This document shows, in pieces, positions 24,524-37,200 of a stretch of 64,000 nucleotides of DNA (the first letter of the stretch is position 1; every line of letters begins with the position of its first letter). The stretch is from Xiphias gladius (lineage: Eukaryota > Chordata > Actinopteri > Istiophoriformes > Xiphiidae). The stretch covers positions 4,733,517-4,797,516 of the forward strand of contig NC_053414.1 of NCBI RefSeq assembly GCF_016859285.1, given 5' to 3'. The notes below the pieces were generated by a model. It was not told the DNA's origin, made no database searches, and was given only the letters and a program-made list of their open reading frames with translations. Position numbers and translations under genes: made by a program.

Positions 24524-27500
24524 CTCTGAAGATTTCAAGGTAACAATTCCACATCTAACCTTTTGATTTGAATTTTGTTTCAGCACAAAACTTTGACTTT
24601 AAATACAGTTTTTCATGACTTTGCTCAATCGACTGGGTCTTGTATTTTATCTTTTAATGTCTTTGAATCTTCATTTTGATCAGTATTATCACAGATTTTT
24701 TTATTCCTTTACACTCTTTGGTAATTCTTTTCATACGCACTTGACCATCTCTTACCATTCTTGTGACAGACACATTGTGTATTTTCCAGGAGGGCGAGAG
24801 TAGAAGCAAAGACCAAATAGACGGCACAGGCATGAGCCTGGGCAACAGGAAGGGAGTGAGGGTCACTGGGAAATATGTGCCTCCTGTGGACTTGAGTGGC
24901 AGAGGAGGAGGTCCATCCATCGTCCACTCTCCCACCAGCGCCAACATACCACCAGAAACCCCCACTGTGATCTCCATTGGCCCTCTGCCTCACAGGCCCC
25001 CGGATCGAGTAGTGGATCCCAGGGTGAATGAACATTCTGTTGGGGAGGACTGGACCAGGGAGGCGTCGCCTCAAAAGAGGGTGTCCTACGGTGAGATGGG
25101 TGTCCCCAGGCAGACCATGGAGGAGCTGAAGACCATCCTGAGGGACAGTCCTCTGCTCAATATCCGGGGAAGAGATGATGGGAAGCCAGGAAGTCCTTAT
25201 ACGTACCTCCATGGGAGCAGCAGCAGGAATGGTAGAGATGTTAGTGGAAGGTCAGAGGGACGACAGGACGATGGAAACCCCAACAGGGTGCTCAGCACCT
25301 TCAAACCCCAGTCTGATGCTTCCAGAAGGGGGCCCAGGTCAAGAGAGAGCACATCTATTCAGCTGCCTTCCAGCATGGATTCATCCAGCTCATTCAGGTC
25401 TGATGCCAACACAAATAGGCAGCCGGGAGTCGGTACACACTCACATGCAAGCAGTGGCTCCTGGGAAGAGACTGGAGCTTCTCATACAGGTTGGTGAAGC
25501 TTTGGTTAAAAGACAAGATTATCCTTGATTGAAATTTCATCCCAAATCAAGAAATATCTTCTCTTACAAAGTCAAAATTTAGCAAATAAATGGACCTTTA
25601 TCCCACTTCATAGATAGCCTAAGCTTTCTTTGATCAGGACAAACTATTAAAGGTCCTGTCTCTGTCTTTTGTCAAATCTCGCTTTAAAATTTTGCATTTG
25701 TCTCATATCTAGTTCCTGCTTTAACTGATGATGGATATTGATTTCTACAGCCATTTCTATTTGTGTTTTTTTTGTTTTGTTTTATTCGGACATTTAATAT
25801 AATTAATTTGATTTAAAGCTGGCTTTGTAATGGTCTTTTACCTTCTACAAAACTGATAAATCAGTTAGTAACTTGATATTGATCTCCAGCAGAAGGGTCT
25901 ACATCTTTTTTATTCCCAAAGAAACTGCTTAATCATTATTTCTAAAGTTGGAACGACTTGGAACAACAGTTTATCGCCTGTTTTGAGGTTCTTTTTCATT
26001 GGATTCAATTTTCTGTGCCCTCTGTTTTATAGCCCGACCGATCGATATTTGGGAGTTTAAAAAATAAGCTAAAAGTATATCGGCCAGTTCTAAGTTTTTT
26101 TGTTTTTGTTTTTTTTTTACATTAACACATAATCTTTGCATGGGGATTTTAAAAACATTTGTGGCCAAGATACATGGTCTAGTTCTACTCAGTATTAACT
26201 TGAAATCAAATGGGACTGGTTTTGGATTGGACTTTGGCTTGACTAAAGTGGACTTGACACCACTGGAGCTTTGAGTTTTAGAAATACTAAGGGGGAAAAC
26301 ATGGATTTGTGGATGTTTTTTGTGGGGAAGCTTAGTATGTGGAAAGCTTAGTATTTGAAATCAATGGTTGTCAAGTATTTTTGCAGATTTTTTAAACTGT
26401 TTTCCATAGATAACGGGAACGAGACGGTCGAGTTCGCTGGTAATCAGAGGTTCTTCGCAGCCATGGAGCAGATCAAGCAGCAGATTGCAAGAGAGAACAT
26501 CAACTTTGTCCGCTTTGAGGCCACCGATCTCCATGGGGTGTCCAGGTCCAAGACAGTACCTGTTCGCTTCTTCCATGTATGGAACACTATCTATCTATCT
26601 ATCTATCTATCTATTGATCAGAAATGTGTTTGAAAAGCCCAACATTTTGGGAAATATGCGTATTCGCATTGTGTTAGATGAGAGGATTGAAACCACTCTC
26701 CTGTCTCTGTGTTAAGTATGGAGCTGGGGACAGGAGGCGATTAGCCTAGCTAAGCACAAATACTAGAGGCATGCGAAAACAGCTAGCTAGCTAGTGGTTT
26801 GCAAATTTCAAAATGACACCTATCAACTCCTGTAATGCTCACTGACTGATTGTATCTCATTAATCTTATCCATACATAAAACCAGACAATTTTTCGTTTT
26901 ACAGGGAGTTACATGCTGGAACTATTTCTCGGCTAACTACAACCATGAGCAGATAATTTGTGGATACTGAAATACTGGGTGAACGGATAAGCTTACTGCA
27001 TAAATACAGTAGTAACAAGAAAAAGGAATAATTTTTACATAACTAAACAAAACAAGATATAAGATGATCTATTTTTGATTTTTAGTGAGACCCAGGCTAG
27101 CTGTTTCCCCTTACTTCCGGTTTTTACGCTAAGCGAGGCTAATCAACTCCAAACTCTTCCTCTGTACTGAACACAAAGACATGAGATTGATATCGATCTT
27201 CTCATCTAGATTTCATAAAGAAAGCAAATAAATGCATTTCCCAAAAGTGGTAGGATACTTCTTTAATGTAAATGTTGTATCCATAGGAGAAAGCCGTATA
27301 TGGGGTTCCAATGCCAAGAAGTTACTTGGAGCTAACACTGAGTCCTAAGAGCAACGAAGTGGACCACGCCAATACTGCCAACTTCAGCAGCGATGTACTT
27401 TTAATACCAGACCTTACGACCTTCAGGGTCCTACCCTGGGCCGAGCAGACAGCCCGGGTCATCTGTGACCCCTGCACAGTGACAGGAAGCCCCCTTCGCA

Positions 27501-28480
27501 CTTCACCACGCCTCATCGCCAAGCAGCTCCTTGGCCAGCTCCAAACCCTCGGATTCTCCCTGCACTCCTCCTTCACCTACGAATGTTGTGTCCTGGGAGC
27601 GCCAGACCGGATCGGACCAAAGACGCTCCTGTTCCCTGCTACCACACTGCTGAGCAACCATGACCTGCCTTTCTTCCAGCAGCTGGTGGACAGCATGTAC
27701 TGCATGGGCGCAGACATAGACAGCATTTCTTCTGCCAGTGGGCCCGGCCAGATGGAGATCAATCTGAGGCCAGAGTTTGGGATTGCGGCGGCAGATAGCG
27801 CCTTCACCTTCCGCACTGGCATCAAAGAAATGGCTCGTAAACACAGCTACATCGCCAGCTTCTTCACTGACGATGGCCTGTACAATGCTGGGGTGCTCTC
27901 TCACAGCTTGTGGGATGCTAATGGGCGACGTAGCCTCTTCCATACTGGGGAGAAGACGGGCGAGCTGTCTGAGATGGGCAGGAAATGGCTGGCCGGGCTC
28001 CTGACCCACTCTGCTGCCCTGAGCTGCCTGATGTCGCCAGGCCTCGGCTGCCGGAGCCACATTGCCAAGACGATCAAAGACCCCAAACGGATGCTGTACG
28101 CCACCTGCGGCAGCAACGATAACAGTAGCTCATTCAACATCAAGTGTCATGGTGGGAGGGAGACGCACATTGACAACAAGCTGGGCTCAGCCATGGCCAA
28201 CCCTTACATCGTACTGGCTGCTACAGTGGCCGCAGGACTGGACGGCATCAGACGAAACCTGAACGTTGAGAGCGGTCTGAACAAAGCCCCCACTCAGCAG
28301 AAGGAATTTGCCATTCCCGTGAAGCTCGATGATGCTCTGGAGGCACTGGGTGATGACCACGTCATTCGCAGCACCCTCGGAGAGCCGTTTGTTCAGTATT
28401 TCATCGCCATGAAAAAGTTTGAAATTGAGACCCAAGAACTGGATGATGAGAGGAACAAGTGCCTGGAGTATTTCATCTAG
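24516..28480 (+). CDS. lgsn: Lengsin, glutamine-synthetase-domain lens protein, complete
   Basis: Exons: 24516-24539 (MNDSEDFK), 24790-25489, 26410-26576, 27287-28480. They sum to 2085 nt, a 694-residue protein, against 509 in human as I recall. The large second exon encodes a 233-residue hydrophilic, Ser/Gly/Arg-rich region with no predicted fold, longer than the mammalian N-terminus. Exon 3 carries the beta-Grasp-like part with QIKQQIARENINFVRFEATD. The last exon holds the GS catalytic-fold region (RVLPWAEQTARVICD, SGPGQMEINLRPEFG, LGSAMANPYIVLAATVAAG) and ends LEYFI, as in mammalian lengsin. The GS hallmark DNGSGMHxH loop is replaced by a LYNAGVLSHSLWD-type sequence, consistent with the known lack of synthetase activity. 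Lengsin is a survivin-like lens fibre cytoskeletal adaptor only in some reports, so its precise role is uncertain. Phases close at every junction. AATAAA at 28660-28665 is the likely poly(A) signal. Confidence 0.95.
26589..26615. repeat. (CTAT)n microsatellite
   Basis: About six CTAT units immediately downstream of the lgsn exon 3 donor (26577). Such tracts are polymorphic in fish. Confidence 0.85.
26637..27252. mobile_element. Terminal-inverted-repeat element filling an lgsn intron
   Basis: The left end (ACATTTTGGGAAATATGC, then GTTAGATGAGAGGATTGA and CTCTCCTGTCTCTGTG) mirrors the right end. Read in reverse complement, the right end gives CACTTTTGGGAAATGCATTT, TAGATGAGAAGATCGATA and CTCATGTCTTTGTG. 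The inverted arms are about 80 bp. The inner sequence, with its GCTAGCTAG strings, resembles a very common teleost dispersed element. It occupies nearly all of the intron 26577-27286. No transposase is present, so it is non-autonomous. Confidence 0.7.
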
Positions 28481-30920
28481 AAATCCCCATGGTTTCATTA
28501 TATGGGAAACACAGCTCCCCCCTTGCCATATAAAAAAAAGCATAAGAATTAACTGCTTGAATATAAAAGATGCTAATTTTATATATTATGTTGATACCTT
28601 ATTATTCTTACTATCATTATTATTATAAAGATTGTAGATATTTTTCAGAGTCATTTCAAAATAAAGGTATAAACACACCCTCAATGTGCAAAGTGGTGTT
28701 GTGCAATTTTGTTGTCGTGTGTACATATTCTTTATTACTTTGAAGAACAGTACTGTTGCAGCTGCTTCTTTCTGGATTAAGCATAACGGTTTATAAATGC
28801 TACATCCAACCAATATGATAAAAAAAAAGTAAGTGGCAATGCCCTGCACTGAGTAAGTACGCCGAGGAAGAAATCTAAAGTATGCTGCAATCCTAATCTT
28901 AAAAAGTTGTCTCTCTATTTTGAGTCCATTCAACAGTTTTGTTTTCTGGTGTGTAATTAACAAAACAACCTCTTGGGGCTGCTAATGTGGCTGCAGACTT
29001 TTATTCTTGTTTTCCTGTAGTTTGATAGAGATCTTTAATTTTGTCTTCTCTGAACTCAGTAGCGCACAGATTATCTAATGAACCTCCCATCTCTTCACAA
29101 AAAGGACAAGTGAAATTCTACATGTGATGAGTGCTTTTGGGAAACAGTAAGCCTTTGATTTTTAAGCTTTATTCACATTGTACTGTATGCTTATATATAC
29201 AGTGTATATTTTGCATGTAAAAATGTAAATATGTTGGTGTTGGATTTAGTTTTGCAATCTAAATTAATACATTTGTCTATTTGTCATGAAAAATATTGTC
29301 AAAAAATTACAACAGTAAATGAAAGCTGAAAGTGTCATTTCACCCACTTTTAGTAAAAAAATAAAAATAAAAAAAATCAGGAAACTATCTCAACTCAAGG
29401 TCCACTTACTAGCTGTTCTGGAGCTTTCGATCATATCTTCTGATTTTCCTCAGAAGATAGAGCTTTTCCCATTCGTGCCAGAATTGTAGATGTTTATAAA
29501 TCTCTATTTTTTTAGCACTTTAAGGACATAGATGAGAAGGCCTAAACGTACTCAGAAACACCATCATCAAAAACATCTACAATTACATGACAACTGGGAA
29601 AAACAATGTTTGCTGAGGAAGATCACAAGTTATGGTTGAAAGCTCCAACGCAGCTTCCAAATGGACACAGAGGTGAGATTGTTTTCGAAACAGGTTTCCA
29701 AAGTCAAGAATAAACTTCCACTCAATACAAAAAAAACAAACAAAAACAAAACATATACATCTTAATTTACCCCTGGTAAATTATGGTAATTATCCCTGCA
29801 GATAGTTTTAACATGGTAGTAGCAGTTGGCAATCGCATAGTAGTATCCATGCAGAGATATCTGTTCCTGTCAGTTCTGCTGCCATACCAATACAATGGAG
29901 GGGTATGGAATCATGCTAGTGCTTCTACCTGCATTGAAATATTACATTTAAATATTCAACAGCAGAATCCCTTTCCAGAAGTAATGTCCAAGTTACTCTG
30001 GACAATCAAAACAGTGATTCACTGTGATCAGTTTTCAAATGAACTACATGTATTTCTTCAGTGGAAATTAGTTCCGGTGAAAACAGGGATGTCTGTAGAG
30101 TCATCAAATTTGTTTCAAGGCTACGTGTCCCTTTCGGCAAAGTGGTTGTACCGTATGTTTTGTTGAATTAAATACCTGGATTTCGGTGCTTTAAAGCCAT
30201 ACGAATAGAGCATCTTCAGTGAGGACGGCTGAGCAACAAATGTCAAAATCATTAAGGCTAGGGAGGGAAAACGTATCACATGACTCCTTATCTGAAAAAA
30301 TATATACTTTAAATTAGACAAGCAAAAACACATCAAAGGATAAGGCTGGTGATATCATATGTCATCATATGCCACGGTGCATACCGTGTGACCTCCTTTA
30401 AAACGGGTCAATAGGTTCCTTGAACAGCTGGGTGCTGTAGTTTTTACCAGACGTTACGCAGACAGGAGGAAGTAGTGCATTTGTTTGGGGCCTTTTCCAG
30501 TGGCGGATTAATACACATTCGAAAGGCCAGTGAGAATTTACAACAGCAGGGCGGTGTGTGTCGGCTTGAGTGAAAAAAAACAGGTACAGTGAGTATGTTC
30601 GTGGATAATGTCACCCACCGCAACGGTTTGGCCCAGCGATGTGTTTTTAATAGTTTTTGGACATCAGTGGAGCTTTCTGGCACAAAGGGATAGGCTTTGG
30701 ATGCATAGACAATACTTGTTAGCGGGATACATTTATTGTTGGTTTTGGTCTCGTCATGGGATTTGTTGAGAATAAGAAAAATATAGAATATCACCAGACT
30801 TATACTTAAAATAAACTTTCAGAAAGAACAAACACATTCAACATAAATGTATTTTTAACAATCATTTTTTCAATTCAACTCACTTGATAAAATATTTTTC
30901 GGCGTCTAGAAGGACTTCTG
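28481..30920. other. Intergenic region between lgsn and fam83b 3' ends
   Basis: Convergent intergenic space holding the lgsn 3' UTR (AATAAA at 28660-28665), the inverted-repeat element copy B and otherwise AT-rich DNA. ORFs at 29783-30166 (+) and 30444-30794 (-) have no splice context or family resemblance and are not called. Confidence 0.5.
29391..29712. repeat. Inverted-repeat (MITE-like) element, copy B
   Basis: Left arm AAGGTCCACTTACTAGCTG followed by TTCTGGAGCTTTCGA. The right arm contains GAAAGCTCCAACGCAGCTTC, then AGGTGAGATTG and TTTCCAAAGTCAAGAA, the reverse complement of the arm order seen at the left of copy A. Copies A and B lie on either side of lgsn. Confidence 0.6.
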
Positions 30921-31246
30921 TCACATTCACTCTGCTTTAACCTCATCAGTAAACGACTGGGATGGATTTATTTTAACTTCTGCCCTGCTACCCTGTAGCA
31001 TCCCTTTCAGGGTAATAAAAAGACACACCCACACAGCTTGTGTTTTGGCATCAGTGATAAATATCTTCCCTGATAAGATCTTAGCGACATTATGAAAAAC
31101 ATCAAACGAAAAATATTGCACACTGCAGAGGTGATGACATACAGTGTGTGTGTCAGATCCAAAATAGATCAATGAACAATACAAGGTGTGTGCACTAACT
31201 TAGTCTTCATTCCTGAGCATGGCGTCCATCTACTCTTCCTGCATCT

Positions 31247-34200
31247 CTACTTATTCTTGCCTATGAGATTTCCTACCCGCTGCATGAATCGCCCCAGTTT
31301 GTTGTCCGTGCCACTTTGTGTCTGATGCATATGATAGCCAGAGTCATCCCTGTTCAGGGAAGAGCTTTTGTCTTTGTCTGAAGGATTCACGCTTGCCGTC
31401 CTCATCGATTTATCCAGAGGAATACTTTCGGTGCTAAGCAAATACTCGTATCGGCTGTAGGCTTTCTCTCGCCTGGTTTGAAAGACCGTGGGTCCCTCGT
31501 CGTCTGGAGTGCTCTTTGGGCTTCGATCCTGCTCTTCTGCAAGGTTTGTCTTTTTTTTGCTCGAACGGTGAGGAGATAATCTTGAGAATGCAGATTTATG
31601 CTTCTCAGTCTCTGTTGGATTACTGACAGAGTTCTGCGACCTGGAGATGCTTGGCGATTGACCTTTCTTAGTTGTTTGCTCTGCAGCAGATACCTGTGAA
31701 AGGTCTGCCCTGAGGGGTTGGTTTGATCCTGAGGGATTATGAGATCTCATTGACGCCTTTCTTTGGAGAGACTTCACCTCTTTTCTGGATGCTTTCTTTT
31801 CATCTGATGAAAACATCGCTTGTACTTTCATTCTCATGGAATTCTTCCTCTGAAGCGTTGGCTCCTCTTGCTGCTTTTCCGTATGACTACTCTTAGCTTC
31901 CACTGCATGCTGAGATACCGCAGATATGTTTAAAATCTTTGGAATACTTTTCACTTCGTTAGATGATTTTTTCCCTTCTTTTGGAGCAGCTGAGTCTAAT
32001 CTGTCGGCCACCTTACATATTGAGCCCTGACTTCCTCTGGCTTGATCCTGAAATTGTGATTCTGCAGGTGAGCTAGATTTCACAGAGTTCTCCTTTGGAA
32101 CAGCTATTTCGTCTTTGCAAATTTCCTCACATCTATTGTTGAGTGCAGCTGACTCTGAACTGTTGATGCGAGTATTTGAACCCTCTTTTTCTTCAGGGAT
32201 CTCAATCAAAGACTCCATCGCTCTTGGGTGCTGGATACTGAGATTGCTGGAATGCAAATGAGAGAGCCTGAGCGATGGATCGCTCAATTTCATATCTAAG
32301 TCAGCAGCTGGTATTGTCCCGGAAAGAGGCTCATACCCGTCGTACGTCTGCTTGTCGCCTTCCTTGTCTGGCTCACTGAGTTTGTGGTTGGCTGATTCTA
32401 CGTTACGACCATTTTGTGCATTTGAGTCTAACTCTGCCATGCTCTGCCTCATGTCTGGACCTCTCAATGAAGACATAAATTTAGGTCTTTCTAGAGGGGG
32501 ATACATAGACCTCAAGGACTCTTGGCTTTGCCTGAGATTGGCATATTCCTGCAGACTGAGCCTCTTCTGCCTTATTTCCTCCATCCTGGACTTAATGTCC
32601 CTCGACCTGCTGTGAATCAGCTGTGACTGATGTTCATTTAAGCCCATGTGACTGCTAAATGGGGATATCATGGGGGATATCGCATCACACGACGTATCTA
32701 GAGGCATAGCGCTTTCATTAAGGTATGTGTCGATCTTCCACCTGTGGAGTGATGTTTCAGAATTGAACGGTATCATATTCTGGTCGGCACCATAGCGAGT
32801 GCGATGCCGAAGCTGCTGCTGAGACAACCTGTTTGTTAGCAGCAATTCGCTGCCCCCCCTAAGGTTCGAACCAGTCCTCTCGGGCGCAATGGGTACTCCA
32901 ACATCGTTGGTCCCAATCCTCAGCCGAGTCATGGCAGATAACTTCTGCATTTCTCCGCCATAACTGTGTCCCCGCACCAGATACCCCATGTCAGGACAGT
33001 GAGACTGATGCAGCCTCTCTTGCATGCTCAGGCCCCTGGTTAGCATGGTGGCGTTATTAAACCTATCATCTTGAGCACTTCTCATGCCGTGCATCACTCT
33101 GGGTCTCATGTGAATTTGTTGAAGGAAAAGTTGGCTGGAGTTTGGGCTCTGCAAGGCTACAGGGTCTCTCAGGTATTTGACAGGCAGCCTGTCCCTGGAC
33201 AGAACTGCAGGAACTGTGGAGCGAGCGTACAGTCTTCGAAACTCCTCGTCATAAGAGCAAACCAGCTGACCGGTGACCACCAAGACCATGCTGAGGTTGA
33301 TCTTCTCATACGACCACGTATAGCTGAAAAAGAAAATGGAGGCACAGTCAACAGAAATCCAGGAGGGACGACGTGAGAGGTCAACCCGCCTAGATTTACC
33401 TTTCTAATTCATGAAATAGATTATATACATGAGCGTGGCCGTCAAGTCTTAGCGACAGGTGTGTATGACTAAATCTTCTCTCAACTGAGAAGAAAAAACA
33501 GAATTCCTGCTCAATCTTGGTAATAGAAATAGAGGTATGATGGTTTGGTCAAACCATTATCAAGAAAGATTTGTGAGATTTAGGTCCTGAATCTTACCTG
33601 GTAAAATGAGTTTGACCAAACCATGACCAAAAGTTTGCATGATTTCGGGTCAGTTTACTCATTTATTTTTTTTTTAATATGCCAGAACAATGAGAGGTAC
33701 CAAATTCCTTAAAATTGAAACAGGGAAACCTGAGGTATCGTCTATGATGGCGGGACAAATAGGTCCCATATAGGACAAATAGGTAGACAGATTAGCACCG
33801 ACTTACCTGTAAGTTCCATACAAAACTGTTCGGCAGTCTACCAGAATGAACTTCTGCTCCAAACCTCCGTGAAACTTCACCCCAGACTGACACTGGTACT
33901 GCTGTCCCTGAACTGTCCGAACACGAATGTTCTGATGGGGAAACAAATAAAGGGAGTCACAAACTTTGCTACTTCAGCCACGGAAAGGAAAAGAAAGAAA
34001 GTACATTTTTGTCATTTTTTTAAGTAGTGTAGTTCTTTGTACAAATCCTTTTCAAATCAGGAAATTTTGTCTTTACTTAAACCTACAATAAGTAAGATTT
34101 CTGGCAACTTGGGGGCAGCTGTGAACCCAACATTGTTGTTTATTTACACAGCAACTGTTTGCTAACTGTGTAGCTGTTCAGCAGTTATAGAGCTTTTTTG

Positions 34201-37200
34201 GTGTCTACCAACTCCTGAGGGAAATATCTGGCTATTTAGCTGCTTAATGCTCCGTTATGTTCACCAGCTTGTCGCTCATTTTTGTCTGACTACCATTTCA
34301 TGCTTGGCAGGTAGCGTGCAGTCGGTTTTCAGAGCTTTTTAGCTGAAAACAGCGCTAAGCGAGCAGTGAGAGTAAACCAATACAGCAGCTTCTGACTGGA
34401 AAACCAAAGGAATGAGCTGAAAGACACTGAAAAGCTCCGTAGAGCCGAGAGGAACTGCAGCGGCAATGATGTGACTGACCAAACTTCGCCGTAATGGCTG
34501 AGACACAAGTCAAGCAAGTTTCATAAGTCTGCTGATTGATTTTTTATAACATAGAGAAATTAAAGAAGACCAATAACCGCTTGGAAGCGTGAGCAAAATA
34601 TATCCAAAAATTTAAAACTCAGCTGAGATTCTCAGGTAAACTCTGCTGGGGCTACTTTGGTAGTACACCTTCAAGCATGTCATCAGAAACAAAAGCATTG
34701 CATCAGAAACTGGAATGTGAAACAGCCTGTCCAAAAAAACCAAAGTATGCACAGGAAATGTTTCGGCTGAATTACACGGAACTACACCAAATTAATTCAG
34801 CCGCACTTTTATTTGTTTGTGTTGGGCCGAGTTAAACAGGTTCGGTAGCTTTACGTTAGCGCGCCAGCCAGTGGATGTTAGCAGTGCCAGCGGAGTCGCT
34901 GTAGGGATGGTCTGCTGACCCATCATTCTACCTGTCCACTCAGTCCGGAGCGAAATATCTTAGCAACTATTGGACGGATTACAATGAAATCTGGCACAGA
35001 CATCGATGATCCCCAGAAGACGAACACCCACTGATTTTGATAATCTCCTGACCTTTCATCTAGCGCCACCGGCAGATTAAAATTTGCACCTGTTTAACGG
35101 TTCAGTTATCCAAAGAGAATGCCTCTGAAACTAATGACTGAATTCAAAGCACAGCCTCAGCTGTAGGGATCTAAGACCAGCAAAACCGTCTCTCCACTCC
35201 CCATATATGATCCAATAACTGGTGTCATGACCATTACAGCCTCATGTGGCCACTAGTGTGGCTGTGAGCTTGTTCAGGTAACCCTTCTACGTCCAGTTCT
35301 GCCATTTTATTTCAACTTAAGTAGCTTTAAGGTTGGAACCATCATCTTGTTCCAAACTGTCTGATAGTATCACGTTTACGCCGCATCGGCTTGTGTCAGC
35401 TTTTTGTTGCAGCTGTATAACGTTTACAGTGAGTGAAATATTCAAACCTAAGTCTCCGTGGTTTTTCTTTTTATGGCTGGCAATGGAAATTTTCTGACGG
35501 CTCGTAGGTTACGTCGTACACGCATTGCAGCACAGTTTCACCTAAACAATTTGGTATCTGTGGAGGCTTCGAGATCTCCGCAAAATTTCTGCGGGTTTGA
35601 ACGACGCTTGGCTGCACAGTGTGAGTTTGTGCGTAATGACCGACCGGTGGGTCAGTTAGATGTAAGTAGACAGAATTTCAAATGTAGACCAGTTGACCCC
35701 TCAACTTTATTTGGTTTATACTTCAACCTGTTTATCAACCTCCTTTTTTTGGTCATTTCTTTCCTCTAAAATATCCTCGTTTGAACTCTCTGTCCTCTTG
35801 TCCTTTTACTGCTACAGAGGAAAATAGCATATAACACGGTCTGTTCTGAAGAAAATCAAAAAGTATTTCCGTTTTAAATGAGATGCATTTTACTTTACTA
35901 GATTTGATTCACACATGGGGGTTTTTAAGTCAATTTAGGAAAGTAGCAAATTAGGAAATTTCCATTACTAGTAGCTTTAACACATACACACACTCTCACA
36001 TAAGAGCACACACACCCTTGGTAACACTCGACAAGATCAGACCTGCGCGTCAGTTTTTATGAGGCTGGTGTTTTGATGTGGCTACTGGCTAAGCAGTTTG
36101 CAGAGAGATCACAAAGCCGTCACTGTGTTCGTTCTGGTGGATTCTTGTTTGGACTGTTGGAACATTGTCCTGATGCTGTTTAACAGGAAAAACCGAGCCA
36201 CACCAACAGATCTGTCCAACTGCTGCCGCAGTTGTTTCGAATGATAATGGCAGGTAGAAATGCAGCAGGGAAATGCTGGTAAATGACAGAATTTCCACAA
36301 GGGTGCGGAGAAAATGTCAGACTTAATCCACTAAATGCTCCTGCAAATAGAAGAAAGGTCATGCCACAGGCAAAGCTTCTACTGGCAGGGGAACGCTTAT
36401 GGAAAACTAATCTACAAACAGGACTGAGGGAGCAGAAAAAGGGGCAGATTTTTCATTCAAAATGCCAAAAACTGTCGGCGTGTTGTACTCCGCCTACTGC
36501 TGCTTGGTAGGGCCTGTCATTCACCCGACACGTCAGCGGCAGCGAGCTACCGTGCAAGGCGCTTGACGCGACCATCGGGAGCAATTAAATCAACCATTTC
36601 AGAGGATCAAGGTCATTTTTAGGGCTCATGTGAATCTCCACCTGTGCCAGTTTGGTGTCAGACTGTTGTTCACTACACCGATTTAATATATATATACTGT
36701 GTTTTCAACCAAAACTGGCCGGGATGCTTTCAACTCCTCCAAACTAAGTACGTTGGTCTTCCAATATTTTGCAAGATAACACGTTGACCTGAAATATAAA
36801 CATGTCTGCTATGCATGAAAATCTAGGAACAGAAGGGGGTCCGGCGTTAAATCTGGGGCCATGACGGCGCAGATGCAGAAACACAGTATTAAAATAAAAT
36901 TCAACGGTCTGGTGTTTTAGTTCCCAACCACTATTAGAGGAGGACTTTTGGAAAGTTGTAATTTTCTATCCTTAATAGCAGCTGTTCTTGTCCTGTCTGC
37001 TCAGTTGTGACAGGTAAAAAAGGGTGTGTTGTGTTGCTATTTGACAAGTTCAAATATGTGATTATTAAACGGATGAAGGCTTGAAGCGAGTTGATGTTTG
37101 GCTGATGGGAGTCTCTCGGCCTGAGATAACCGCCCTAACAGCAGCAAACCAAGCCCTCGGATCTACATGAGTTGTAGCGCATCGCATCCCTGTTCGTGCT

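Noticed and set aside
24763-24789. ATG at 24763 as the lgsn start codon
   Set aside because: It lies in the intron just before a good TTTTCCAG acceptor; the upstream exon MNDSEDFK with a GTAACA donor fits the phase and resembles the mammalian N-terminus.
29783-30166. Plus-strand 127-residue ORF between lgsn and fam83b
   Set aside because: Hydrophobic mixed text without domain, Kozak-like start or neighbouring exons; probably chance in AT-rich DNA.
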